Assembly (NCBI GenBank): GCA_963811905.1
Contig: CAWETK010000021.1
Span: 62,001-126,000 of the forward strand
Source of the DNA: DATFVA01 sp963811905
Lineage (GTDB): Bacteria > Bacteroidota > Ignavibacteria > Ignavibacteriales > Ignavibacteriaceae
Direction of reading: 5' to 3'
DNA: 64,000 bases
Under the pieces are notes generated by a model. The model saw only the letters and a program-made list of their open reading frames with translations. It was not told the origin of the DNA and did not search any database. Below are positions 16,656 through 25,941 of this stretch, one piece after another. The position numbers and the translations under genes were made by a program. Positions within the stretch are counted from its first letter, which is position 1; every line of letters begins with the position of its first letter.

Positions 16656-19600
16656 TTATTTAACCGTATGGTTTAATATTTCACTGGGAGGTATTCCGAA
16701 TTCCTCTTTAAAACACCGGGTAAAGTAGGCAGGACTTGAAAATCCCACCGAATATGCGATTTCCGAAATGTTTCCGGCTTGAGCCAGAATCAACTCCTTT
16801 GCTTTTGCCAGTCGTAAAGATCTCATATATAAACTGGGAGATTTTCCTGTCAGGGCAGTAAGTTTCCTATGCACCTGTGAACGGCTCATATTTACCTTCT
16901 TCCCAAGGTCCTCTATGCTGAATTCCTCCTCAGAAAGATGCTCATCAATTACATTATTGACTTTATCGATAAAGTTCTGGTCAAGTTTGCCGAAGTGTTT
17001 TATTTCTCTGAAAGGAGTCACTCCGTCTTTTCTGAATTTTTCCTGCAGCTTTCTCCGGTTTTCAATCAGGTTTTTTATTCTGACTTTTAATTCATCAGTA
17101 TCGAAGGGTTTTGTAAGGTAGTCATCTGCACCGGTTTCCAATCCTTCAATTCTGCTTTCCTGCTCGCATTTTGCTGTCAGCAGGATGATGGGTATGTGAC
17201 TGGTTTTCTCCTCGTTCTTAAGTATCCTTGTCAGCTGATTGCCGTCCATCCTGGGCATCATTATATCGCTTATAATAAGATCAGGAATGATCTTTTCCGC
17301 TTTCCTGACACCCTGTTCTCCGTTTATTGCTTCCTCCACGCAATAATCTTTATGCAGAATTTCTCTAACATACTCCCTTACATCCTTGTTATCCTCAACT
17401 ATAAGAACAATAGTTTTATCAATCTTATTTTCATCTGCTTCTTTAATTTCCTTTTTAGACGGAGCCGGGATCTCTATCTCTTCGTATTCAGGCAGATCAG
17501 GGCTCTCTACTGTTTCAGGTTTTTTAAGTATCTCATCTTCTGTAAGATGATATTCACCTCTGGGCAGCTCGATGGTTAATTCTGTCCATCCTTGTTTTCC
17601 TATTTTAGGGTTTCCAACCTTGCTTTCAACATGGATTGTCCCATGGTGAAGCTCGACCAGTTCTTTTGTCAGGGCGAGGCCAAGGCCGCTCCCTTCAAAT
17701 TCCCGTGTCTGCGAATTATCGACCTGGTAGAACCTGTCGAACAGTTTGGGAATTTCAGACTCCGGAATCCCGATCCCCGTGTCACTGATTTTAATCAGTA
17801 TTGTATCCTTGCCTTTTTCAATAATCTTCACCGTGATAGACCCACCCCTGGCTGTAAACTTTATTGCATTAGAAAGAAGATTGGTTATAATATGTTCCAT
17901 TTTATCTCTGTCGAAGTAAAGGTTTATATTATTTTTTGAAGCCTGGATGCCAAGGTTCAGATCCTTTCTTTCTGCAAAAGCCTCAAACGACATTACAATA
18001 CCTTTAATAAACGAGACCAGGTTTGCTTCCTCTGCGTGGAGTTTCAGCTTCTTTTCATCCAGTTTTGAAAGATCAAGCAGCTGGTTGATGAGGCGCAGGA
18101 GTCTTCCCGCATTTCTTTTTATTATCTCCGCCCCATTTTTTATTTCTTCATCGGCGGAGCTTTTTAATATGCTATCGCTGGGTCCCATTATAAGTGTAAG
18201 CGGGGTTCTGAACTCATGCGAAATATTAGTAAAGAAATGGGATTTTAACCTGTCCACCTCAGCTAGCTTTAATGCATGTTCATGTTCCAGCTTCAACTGA
18301 TTTTTTAATACTTTACGGTTGAGATAAAACCTGGTGCTGCCGGCAAAAACAGCTATAAATATGATGAAATAGAGGGAATATGACCACCAGGTTCCCCACC
18401 ATGGGTGTTTGATGCTAAGGATAAGGGAAGTTCCTGCCTCGTTCCAGACACCGTCACTGTTGGAACCCCTTAAACGGAAAACATATACTCCGGGGTTTAA
18501 ATTGGTATAAGTTACATAACGCTGAGAGGCATCTTTGTATGTCCATTCTTTATCAAACCCTTCAAGTATATAAGCATATTTATTTGCTCGGGGATTCTTA
18601 AAATCCAGGGCAAGTATCTCAAACGAAATAATATTTTCATCATAATTCAATTCTATCTTTTTAGTCTCTGAAATCGATTTCTCAAGGATAGTCCGGCCGA
18701 AGACATGATCGTATCCTATTGCAACATTTTTGTGAAGAACATTAAAATCATTGATGAACATTTCCGGAATATGCTGGTTATCTTGTATTTCCGAGGGATC
18801 AAATGATGTAAGTCCGTTTATACCTCCAAAATACATTCTCCCGGCCGCGCTTCTGAAGTAAGCCCAGGTATTAAACTCAGTTCCCTGCAGTCCGCTGGCA
18901 GCATCATACGAAGTGAAAGTCTCACTAACAGGATCGAAACGTGAAATTCCCTTTACTGTGCTTATCCATAAGTTCCCGCTGTCGTCTTCAAGGATGCCGT
19001 ACACAACATTACTAATTAAACCTTCTTCCCTGGTATACTTCTTAAATAGCTGCTTCTCCAGATCAAGTTTTATAAGTCCTCCATTTGTCCCTGTCCAGTA
19101 ATTTCCCTTTCTATCCTGGAATATCACAGAAACAGAGTTTGCAGAATTATCATGAGGAAAGAAGCTGTACTTTCTAAAATCATCAAGTTTACTATCGTAT
19201 TTATATAAGCCTCCGCCATCAGTACCGGCCCAGACATTATCCATACGGTCCACATAAATGGAATATACCAGTCTATTGTCAAAACTGCTGGAATCATCAT
19301 CCTTATGTTTATAGTGAATAAATTTATCTTCAGCGGGTATATACTCATCAATCCCCTCAATCATTCCAATCCATATATTTCCTTTACTATCGCAGCGAAT
19401 CTGGCTGACAATATCGTTTCCCAGACTATTCAGGTTGCCTGGAATATGTTTGTATCGGGTAAATTTCTCCGTTCTTCTATCGAATCTGTTTAAACCACTG
19501 CCTCCTGTTCCCACCCATATATATCCGTTTATATCCTCGCAGATCGTATAAACATTATTGCCGCTTATGCTGCCGGGATCGGAAGGGTCGTAGGTATAGT

Positions 19601-20807
19601 GGATTATTTTTTTTCTGCTTTTATCGATTCTATCAAGTCCCGCCAGCTCAGTTCCTATCCACAATTCATTATATTTATCCACATAAACAGCATATACTTC
19701 ATTACTGCCAAGGCTGTTTTTATCATCAGGGTCATGACTATACGTTTTAAACTTGTATTTCTGGCCGTACTTATTCAGACCCCCGGCCCAAGTACCGAAC
19801 CAAAGTATTCCCGATCTGTCCTCAAGAATAGAATAAATACCATTATCATTTAATCCGTCCCGTTTATAACCTTTGCTTATTCTGATAAAACTATTTTTGT
19901 TCCTGTCGAACAGGTTCAATCCCCCATCGGTAGTGCCTGCCCAGAGCCTGTTCTGACTGTCTTCAAAAACTACACGGACTGAATTGCTGCTTATACTGGT
20001 ATTGTCTTCAGCATTCAGATAATACGTAAAGATGTTATTAACCCTGTCATACCTTGCGAGACCTCCCTGAGATGTGCCGAGCCAGAGAAAGCCGGCATGA
20101 TCTTCACAGATTGATATCACGGATCCGGCATTTATGTTATCATATAGGGGTGGATCCAGGTCAAACGTAATAAATTCTTTTTTAACGGGATCAAATTTAT
20201 ATAACCTGCTGTATCCTCCTATCCACAAGTCCCCTTCCTTATCCGGGTAAAGCGAAAAAAGTTTAATATCTTTTATTCCGGAAGACTCGTAAGGATTACC
20301 CATATGACGTATGAATTTATTAGTTTTTATGTCATACAAATTCAATCCATCATCTGTAATTACCCAAATATTTCCTTTCAAATCTTTACGCACAGCATTA
20401 ACCTGGTTCTGACTTAAGCTCAGCGGATCGTCCTTTTTATTTTTAAACCGTATAAACCTTTCTTCATCACGGATAAATTTGTTCAAACCGTTATGCGTTC
20501 CAACCCAGAGATTTCCTTCGTTATCCTCGCAGATTCCCCTTATGGCATCATTGCTTATGGTAAATTCATCATTATCGTCATATTTAAATACCTTAACCTT
20601 ATACCCATCATATCTATTCAATCCGCTGAATGTCCCAATCCACAAAAAACCCCTGCTGTCCTGGTAAAGACATAACACGGTATTAGCGGAGAGACCATCC
20701 TCCACGATTTCAAACTGAGTGGTAAGATGGTCAAACCGGAAGGTATTAATCTGCGCGAAACAGATAAAAGATAGCAGCAAAATGGAATACGAGACCTTCT
20801 TAAACAT
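16656..20807 (-). CDS. Hybrid two-component sensor/regulator (reg_prop, Y_Y_Y, HisKA, REC, AraC)
   Basis: One-protein signalling system (1383 aa) spanning the inner membrane. Order: signal peptide (1-18); about 14 two-component propeller repeats (for example DSRGFLWIGTFSGLNRYDG) to about 690; Y_Y_Y domain (about 730-800); membrane segment SLYFIIFIAVFAGSTRF; HisKA with His864 in SHEFRTP; HATPase (DTGIGIP, GSGLGLAL); receiver with Asp1181 in SDIMMPRMDG; C-terminal AraC-type HTH. In Bacteroides such proteins sense extracellular ligands and activate nearby uptake or degradation genes. The gene 15 bp upstream (20822-21106) is probably co-transcribed. Paired 21-bp repeats nearby are candidate targets. 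Confidence 0.95.
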   Translation of the reverse strand: MFKKVSYSILLLSFICFAQINTFRFDHLTTQFEIVEDGLSANTVLCLYQDSRGFLWIGTFSGLNRYDGYKVKVFKYDDNDEFTISNDAIRGICEDNEGNLWVGTHNGLNKFIRDEERFIRFKNKKDDPLSLSQNQVNAVRKDLKGNIWVITDDGLNLYDIKTNKFIRHMGNPYESSGIKDIKLFSLYPDKEGDLWIGGYSRLYKFDPVKKEFITFDLDPPLYDNINAGSVISICEDHAGFLWLGTSQGGLARYDRVNNIFTYYLNAEDNTSISSNSVRVVFEDSQNRLWAGTTDGGLNLFDRNKNSFIRISKGYKRDGLNDNGIYSILEDRSGILWFGTWAGGLNKYGQKYKFKTYSHDPDDKNSLGSNEVYAVYVDKYNELWIGTELAGLDRIDKSRKKIIHYTYDPSDPGSISGNNVYTICEDINGYIWVGTGGSGLNRFDRRTEKFTRYKHIPGNLNSLGNDIVSQIRCDSKGNIWIGMIEGIDEYIPAEDKFIHYKHKDDDSSSFDNRLVYSIYVDRMDNVWAGTDGGGLYKYDSKLDDFRKYSFFPHDNSANSVSVIFQDRKGNYWTGTNGGLIKLDLEKQLFKKYTREEGLISNVVYGILEDDSGNLWISTVKGISRFDPVSETFTSYDAASGLQGTEFNTWAYFRSAAGRMYFGGINGLTSFDPSEIQDNQHIPEMFINDFNVLHKNVAIGYDHVFGRTILEKSISETKKIELNYDENIISFEILALDFKNPRANKYAYILEGFDKEWTYKDASQRYVTYTNLNPGVYVFRLRGSNSDGVWNEAGTSLILSIKHPWWGTWWSYSLYFIIFIAVFAGSTRFYLNRKVLKNQLKLEHEHALKLAEVDRLKSHFFTNISHEFRTPLTLIMGPSDSILKSSADEEIKNGAEIIKRNAGRLLRLINQLLDLSKLDEKKLKLHAEEANLVSFIKGIVMSFEAFAERKDLNLGIQASKNNINLYFDRDKMEHIITNLLSNAIKFTARGGSITVKIIEKGKDTILIKISDTGIGIPESEIPKLFDRFYQVDNSQTREFEGSGLGLALTKELVELHHGTIHVESKVGNPKIGKQGWTELTIELPRGEYHLTEDEILKKPETVESPDLPEYEEIEIPAPSKKEIKEADENKIDKTIVLIVEDNKDVREYVREILHKDYCVEEAINGEQGVRKAEKIIPDLIISDIMMPRMDGNQLTRILKNEEKTSHIPIILLTAKCEQESRIEGLETGADDYLTKPFDTDELKVRIKNLIENRRKLQEKFRKDGVTPFREIKHFGKLDQNFIDKVNNVIDEHLSEEEFSIEDLGKKVNMSRSQVHRKLTALTGKSPSLYMRSLRLAKAKELILAQAGNISEIAYSVGFSSPAYFTRCFKEEFGIPPSEILNHTVK

Positions 20808-20821
20808 CTCTACAATACCTA

Positions 20822-21106
20822 TCAGTGAATTATAATTCTTGGTGGAGCAGCTACTTTAAAAGTTGAACCATTCGATAATCCCAAGCTATAATATTTTATT
20901 TTCGATGTGGCTTCTTTACTAATGTCTAGAGAACCTGGAGTACCACTCGTTACCTTGAAAGCATTATTACTGAACGCTGAATCTTTTTCAAACATTATAT
21001 AAAAAGTTTCCGGCGTTGAAGTTTCAAATATGATTGTGTCACCCGGGTCCACATCACAAGGGGATGGATTCATAGTAGGATCAAGCGAAATTTTTATTGT
21101 TGCCAT
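20822..21106 (-). CDS. Small beta-rich protein, 94 aa, function unknown
   Basis: A 94-aa protein without signal peptide or membrane segment. The pattern VDPGDTIIFETS and the beta-rich alternation resemble cupredoxin-like folds, but the usual copper ligands (His, Cys, Met cluster) are not seen. GGGAG ribosome site with good spacing. It ends 14 bp before the start of the hybrid sensor gene, in the same direction, so it is probably the first gene of that operon. Confidence 0.65.
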   Translation of the reverse strand: MATIKISLDPTMNPSPCDVDPGDTIIFETSTPETFYIMFEKDSAFSNNAFKVTSGTPGSLDISKEATSKIKYYSLGLSNGSTFKVAAPPRIIIH

Positions 21107-21449
21107 TTTAGTTCTCCCTCAAATTGTTAATGATTTGTTTAATTATTTATATAGGAACCATTTTGATCCGGATTAAACGAAGATGCAGTACAGCCGGGAA
21201 GAGGATCGGATACAGTTAAGCAATGACTTAAAAAAGCTGTTTTGGAAAGAAGAAGAAGTGGTTTTCCCTCAAATTTATAATCCGGCTGCATGATAATCTC
21301 CCCGCAATGCTTATTATTAAAAACCGGTCCCTCAGAAGAATATCAACAATTGAATTTAATAATATTTGTTATAAATAAGCAATATTTATAGTAATTATAT
21401 TTTCAGCTTCTGATTTCCGGCCGTTTTTATGTAATTAAAGATTTTCTGT
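21107..21449. other. Intergenic region upstream of sensor operon
   Basis: 343 bp without coding character. It should hold the promoter for the small-protein/sensor operon and the 3' end of the hydrolase transcript. The only recognisable element is the AT-rich repeat at 21344-21388, also found at 33743-33784. Confidence 0.6.
21344..21388 (+). repeat. AT-rich intergenic repeat, copy 1
   Basis: Begins CAACAATTGAATTTAA, continues ATATTTGTT and ends AATAAGCAATAT. A near-identical copy is at 33743-33784. Both lie upstream of minus-strand regulatory genes (hybrid sensor operon; Ser/Thr kinase operon). Confidence 0.6.
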
Positions 21450-22757
21450 TCACCGATACCAGTCTTCAGTTGAAGGCATCTTAAATGATTTATCAAAAAA
21501 TTCCTCCATTATCTTCATAAATATATCCTGCTTTTCCCAGGCTGCTCCATGAGTAGCTCCGGGAAGTATACACATCTGGGAATTGGGTATATTCTGGAAA
21601 AGTTTAAGCGTATGTTCAGGACGGATAAAATCCCTGTCGCCTGCTATAATCAGTACAGGAGCCTTTATCTTAGATAGATCTGAGAATGGTATCTGCGGAT
21701 ATGTATTCATCAAAGTATACCATTTTCTAATCCGGGCATCTTTTGTTTCCTCAATAGTGTTAACTATGTGCCTGAAAATAGATGGAAAGATAGCCAGCGT
21801 ATCAGGTTGAATATTTGCACCAAAGGCTACAACCTTTTTCACTTTATCAGGATAATTCATTGCTGCTATAAGTCCAAGAATAGCGCCATCACTGTGTCCC
21901 CATATATAAACCGAATCAGTATCCAATTCATTCAGCAGCGCATTTACATCCGATGCCATAAGTTCATAAGTTAATTCTTCGTCATTATCCGATGAATTTC
22001 CCTGTCCACGGCTGTCTACTGCAATTACTTTATACTTTTTAATCAGTTCGGGATACATTACGGCAGCATCGCTTATTGAGCCCCCGTTTCCGTGCAGTAC
22101 AAGCAATGGTTCCCCCTTCCCGTATATTTCATAATAGAGCTTAATCCCGTTCACGTCTGCATATCTGCCGACCTTTTTATTTACTCCGAAGTTCGGAACA
22201 TCTTTACCTTCGATAAGAAGACATCCATTTCCCAATGCAGCCTCACCGAATTGAATCCTGCTGCTGAAGAGAGAATTGGATCCCGAGCCTGGTTCACTTG
22301 ATTGAGCACCCTGTACCCAAAGATCCTCATCTTTTTCAAAATCCGACTGGTAAAGGGTAACCCACTTTTCATTTTCCTTTTCAACTTCAATTTTGATATT
22401 ATCATAATAAAACCTGCCGTTGAACTGACATAAAACACCGAATGAAAGCCGGTCTGCATTTGAATCGATTATGCCTTCAATCGAATATATCTTCCATTCA
22501 CTACTTCGGATCGGTCTGTACCACATATTATCCAGGAATCCGCCCGGTGTTTTCTTGTCTATCCTTGCCCATAACCGTGCTGACGCACTGTCATCTTCTC
22601 TTTCAGCTTTTACATATGCATTCAGATGAAACGGGCATCCCCCGTAATCCTCAACGGAAATTGACTCACCATAAGCGACCCAATTTTCCTCTGCAGCTGA
22701 ATTTTGATGAAGCATTAAAGGAAGGAAAAGCAGCAGAAAGATATTGTAAATATTCAC
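21450..22757 (-). CDS. Exported two-domain alpha/beta hydrolase
   Basis: A 435-aa secreted protein. A signal peptide (about 1-21) is followed by a beta-rich N-terminal domain (about 25-190; WARIDKKTPGGFLDNM, FNGRFYYDNIKIEVE) resembling jelly-roll or carbohydrate-binding modules. Then comes an alpha/beta-hydrolase domain: LLVLHGNGGS, nucleophile Ser289 in GHSDGAI, acid in IAGDRDFIRPEH, His in GATHGAAW. Substrate unknown; esterase, lactonase or peptidase are all possible. Two operator-like repeats lie about 195-230 bp upstream. Confidence 0.82.
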   Translation of the reverse strand: MNIYNIFLLLFLPLMLHQNSAAEENWVAYGESISVEDYGGCPFHLNAYVKAEREDDSASARLWARIDKKTPGGFLDNMWYRPIRSSEWKIYSIEGIIDSNADRLSFGVLCQFNGRFYYDNIKIEVEKENEKWVTLYQSDFEKDEDLWVQGAQSSEPGSGSNSLFSSRIQFGEAALGNGCLLIEGKDVPNFGVNKKVGRYADVNGIKLYYEIYGKGEPLLVLHGNGGSISDAAVMYPELIKKYKVIAVDSRGQGNSSDNDEELTYELMASDVNALLNELDTDSVYIWGHSDGAILGLIAAMNYPDKVKKVVAFGANIQPDTLAIFPSIFRHIVNTIEETKDARIRKWYTLMNTYPQIPFSDLSKIKAPVLIIAGDRDFIRPEHTLKLFQNIPNSQMCILPGATHGAAWEKQDIFMKIMEEFFDKSFKMPSTEDWYR

Positions 22758-22949
22758 TTTATTCGCCTTTCAATAAATGAATAAGAAAATTTAGCTATAA
22801 TCCGGGCCGCGGCACAAAGAATTTCCGACATCACGATCCCTGCCTTTACCTCTGTGCAATAAAATCATCTTCTTCACGGGATTAATTTCCACAAAGAATA
22901 CTTGTTTAACCGGCACACAATTAAGCGAAAAGCGCACAATACTGCATAG

Positions 22950-22984
22950 TAATTACGTCGTGACTTTTATAAACTATGTCGCAT
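22950..22984 (-). promoter_or_regulatory. Tandem operator-like direct repeats, 21-bp period
   Basis: On the minus strand ATGCGACATAGTTT (22971-22984) is followed 21 bp later by TCACGACGTAATTA (22950-22963). Same element, spacing and orientation as at 16568-16602. Located upstream of the two-domain hydrolase. Confidence 0.55.
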
Positions 22985-23073
22985 ATTCCTGCTTATATCT
23001 TAAGAATGCCGAAAATGTGTTAATTTAGGTGAGATAAACCCCACCTTTAATAAATTCCAGAAAGTAAGTTGTT

Positions 23074-23102
23074 GAAAAAAACGGGAGCGGGGAGCTCCCG
23101 TT
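23074..23102 (-). terminator. Rho-independent terminator after lipoprotein 23127-23711
   Basis: Read on the minus strand: perfect 8-bp stem ACGGGAGC/GCTCCCGT, 5-base loop, then a run of seven T. Confidence 0.9.
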
Positions 23103-23126
23103 TAAATGCAAAATGAACAAACGAAA

Positions 23127-23711
23127 TTATTCAACAGTTATGTTCCCCTGAGTGCAATCTAAAGTTCCCATATTTTCCATGAGATAGGCAGGACTTTGGG
23201 CCAGCCATTCGCCAATAGTCATACCCCATATTTCAGTCTCCAGTGAAGAAAATTCAAAGAGCCAATCATTTACCTGATCAGGGGATGGAGCCTGACCCGG
23301 CTGACCATTGTCAATCGCAAAGAACAAATCGTAATATCCTGCATAAATACCGGTTTTCTCCTGGCCAAAAAATACCGCCATCTTTCCGCCCGATTCATTT
23401 ACATTTTCATACACGATAAAGGAAATCACATCACCGTTTATCTTAAATGTGGGATCGCCTGTGCCGTTTGCACAGTTTATTTCATAATCGCCATCAAAAG
23501 AGCCATCAGCATATTCTCTGGCAGAATATCTGGCTCCTAAATTTTTTCCATTGAAGAATAGTAATCCCGAGCCTTGTACCCGATGAACAACAGGTCCTTT
23601 TTTATCAAGACTTGATAACTGATCCTTTGGCCCCACCGGAGATTCTGTGCAGCCGGCAAAACTGATTACTGCGAAAGCAATCAGAGCCAGTATGAATTGA
23701 AATTTTTTCAT
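23127..23711 (-). CDS. Lipoprotein of unknown function
   Basis: A 194-aa lipoprotein with lipobox SFAGC (Cys about residue 21), a polar linker (SPVGPKDQLSSLDKKG) and a beta-rich domain of about 140 residues. No family recognised. A strong terminator follows immediately, and the next gene upstream is 71 bp away, so it may be transcribed with the T9SS Ycf48-like gene. Confidence 0.7.
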   Translation of the reverse strand: MKKFQFILALIAFAVISFAGCTESPVGPKDQLSSLDKKGPVVHRVQGSGLLFFNGKNLGARYSAREYADGSFDGDYEINCANGTGDPTFKINGDVISFIVYENVNESGGKMAVFFGQEKTGIYAGYYDLFFAIDNGQPGQAPSPDQVNDWLFEFSSLETEIWGMTIGEWLAQSPAYLMENMGTLDCTQGNITVE

Positions 23712-23782
23712 GATGTTCCTCCATTATATGGTTGTAAAAATAATTCTCTGCATTGTCAGAGAATTCATAAATTTCTGCCTTA

Positions 23783-25432
23783 TCACTTCAACAAAATCAT
23801 TTTCTTAACTGAAGTAAAACTTCCTGCTGTGACCTGGTAAAGGTAAACCCCGCTAGGCAAATCAGCGGCATTGAATTCCAGTGTAAAATTTCCTGCGTCT
23901 TTTGTATCATTCAGAATCGTTCTTACTTTTTCTCCAAGCGTATTAAACAGCTCAATCCTTACATTACTTTTCTCTTTTAATCCGAATTTTATCAGCGTTG
24001 AAGGGTTGAACGGGTTAGGATAATTCTGTTCAAGGAAATAAGTAAAGACTGATTTTACTTCAACCGAGACTTCTTCTGAATAACTCGATGATCCATTAAA
24101 ATCAGTTTGCTTCAGACGGTAGATATAAGTTCCTGCAGGAACGTTTTTATCAACAAAAGAATATTGCTGTTTTTCAGTAGTGGTTCCTTTTCCGTTAACA
24201 ATCCCAACCTTCATCCATTCAGTCATCTCCGACTTACTTCGCTGAACCTCAAATCCTTTATTGTTGGTTTCCGTTGCAGTAGACCAGATAAGGCTTACCT
24301 CACTTCCGCTCACTGACGCCGTGAAAGATGAAAGCTCAACAGGGATCGGCCATGGAGGACCTACATACTTATAAAAATTATTTGTTACCCAATTGGTTGC
24401 CCAGCCGGCATAGTCTGTAAAAACCATGTAGCAGTAGTTTCCATTGTCAAGGTTTGTCCAGGTATTACCGTTATCCAGAGTATATGCAGAACCTCCGGCG
24501 TAACCATTCACATTGACATCGCCGGTAATAACATAACCTGCTGAAGTACCCGGTACATAACTAACATTCAAAGGTATACAATCAGCATATGGACCAGGTA
24601 CTAAGGTCCAGTTAGTACCCCCATCGGTTGTCTTTTCCAGTGCTGCAGCTGCCTGAGACCATTGCCATACAACCCGCATCCCATTTATTTCATTCTGAAA
24701 AGCCGCAAACATCATGTAATCATCATTTGTCCCCGGAATATCAATAAGTGACCAGGTATAACCTTTATCGGTTGTCTTGTAAAGATGAGGTCCTCCGGTG
24801 CCTATTGTCGGCACCCACACACAATCACCATATTCTGCCACCTGTACAGGTTCGAGGAATTCAGCAGAAACCGACGGGGGAATATTTGATGAAGGAACGA
24901 GGTTCCAGTCTAAACCGCCATTAGTAGTTGTATATATTTCAAGGCAGAATGTATTCGGATCAACTTCTCCGACAGCTACTCCATTATTGATGTCAAAAAA
25001 ATGGATATAAGCAGGTCCATAAACGGAATTTGAATAGGTCCCCGGATGTTTTTGCCAGGTAGTTCCTCCGTCAGTTGTTTTGTAAATACCCTGCATACCC
25101 GAAGCTGACCAGGATTCAACTGCCATATATGCTATATTTTCATCAATGCCGTCTATCCACCAGATCATCCCATTTTCAATTTCGGGAATAGTATCGCATA
25201 CCCATGTCATTCCGCCGTCAGTGGTTCTTAAATAACCATTTATGTAATCGCTGCTGCTTACCCAGCCGGTAGACCATGAAGCCCAGCAGATTTCATTGTT
25301 TACGGGTGAAAAAGGTGCGACTACGGCATCGGACGAAACATTAGCACTCTGTAACTGCCATGGCTGAGGAAAAATGGAAGCTGAACACGCACATATGAAA
25401 AACAAAACAGAAATTTTTATCATTAGCTTCAT
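23783..25432 (-). CDS. Exported Ycf48/BNR-repeat propeller with T9SS sorting domain
   Basis: A 549-aa surface or secreted protein. After a signal peptide (about 1-22) come BNR/Ycf48-type repeats (TDGGMTWVCD, TDGGTTWQKHPG, NGGLDWNLVP, DKGYTWSLID, TDGGTNWTLVP, DNGNTWTNLD) over about residues 30-370. An FN3-like stretch (WSTATETNNKGFEVQRS) and a complete T9SS sorting domain (NYPNPFNPSTLIKFGL; PSGVYLYQV; KKMILLK) follow. Function unknown; such propellers usually act in binding. The frameshifted gene at 15327-15894 is a shorter relative. Confidence 0.88.
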   Translation of the reverse strand: MKLMIKISVLFFICACSASIFPQPWQLQSANVSSDAVVAPFSPVNNEICWASWSTGWVSSSDYINGYLRTTDGGMTWVCDTIPEIENGMIWWIDGIDENIAYMAVESWSASGMQGIYKTTDGGTTWQKHPGTYSNSVYGPAYIHFFDINNGVAVGEVDPNTFCLEIYTTTNGGLDWNLVPSSNIPPSVSAEFLEPVQVAEYGDCVWVPTIGTGGPHLYKTTDKGYTWSLIDIPGTNDDYMMFAAFQNEINGMRVVWQWSQAAAALEKTTDGGTNWTLVPGPYADCIPLNVSYVPGTSAGYVITGDVNVNGYAGGSAYTLDNGNTWTNLDNGNYCYMVFTDYAGWATNWVTNNFYKYVGPPWPIPVELSSFTASVSGSEVSLIWSTATETNNKGFEVQRSKSEMTEWMKVGIVNGKGTTTEKQQYSFVDKNVPAGTYIYRLKQTDFNGSSSYSEEVSVEVKSVFTYFLEQNYPNPFNPSTLIKFGLKEKSNVRIELFNTLGEKVRTILNDTKDAGNFTLEFNAADLPSGVYLYQVTAGSFTSVKKMILLK

Positions 25433-25505
25433 AATATGGCTCCTTTAATTTTTAAATTAATTTTTATTAAATGACACTGAGATCAGGATTTAAACTCAGT
25501 GCTGA

Positions 25506-25811
25506 TTATTTTGAAAGAATCATCTTTTTAATATTTGCATAACTATCTGCCTTTATTTTCACGAAATAGTTTCCTGCCTGAAACTTAGAGCCGTCAAATT
25601 CAATTTCATACGTTCCGGCATCCTGTTCTTTTTCCATTATACATTCAACTGGCAATCCCATCTGATCGGATATGGTTATAGTAACCCTTGTTCTGTAAGC
25701 TACACAGTATTTGATGGTAGTCTTCTCCTTAAAAGGATTAGGATAATTTTGACTTAAATAGAATTTCAGTGGTATCATCTCATCCATCTCTGACATTTTT
25801 ACAGGTTTCAT
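25506..25811 (-). CDS. Orphan T9SS-type sorting domain, 101 aa
   Basis: A 101-aa protein consisting almost entirely of a T9SS type A sorting domain: LSQNYPNPFKEKTTIKY, VTITISDQMGLPVE, DAGTYEIEFDGSKFQAGNYF and final IKKMILSK. It has no signal peptide and no passenger domain, so as written it could not reach the periplasm by Sec. It may be the remnant of a larger cargo gene, or the start may be misplaced, though no upstream coding extension was seen. It lies between the Ycf48-like gene and the GAF hybrid regulator. Confidence 0.7.
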   Translation of the reverse strand: MKPVKMSEMDEMIPLKFYLSQNYPNPFKEKTTIKYCVAYRTRVTITISDQMGLPVECIMEKEQDAGTYEIEFDGSKFQAGNYFVKIKADSYANIKKMILSK

Positions 25812-25941
25812 ACAAATCCGGCTATTATTTTGAGGTCAGATCCCGATACACTACACAGGAATCTCACCCGGAATTGTAAATATTAAGCGGAGTTTTATCT
25901 ACCAGATTTGAATAAAATGATGCGGAATTTGTAATAACCTT

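Larger units (their letters stand above)
22758..23126. other. Intergenic region with operator pair and terminator
   Basis: 369 bp with no gene. It holds the 21-bp direct-repeat pair at 22950-22984 (toward the hydrolase) and the terminator of the next minus-strand lipoprotein gene at 23074-23102. Confidence 0.65.

Noticed and set aside
25812..25941. Operator repeats for the GAF hybrid regulator (TACAAATTCCGC / TTTACAATTCCGG)
   Set aside because: Two or three CCG-containing units are similar but spaced irregularly (about 19 and 35 bp) and not found elsewhere.
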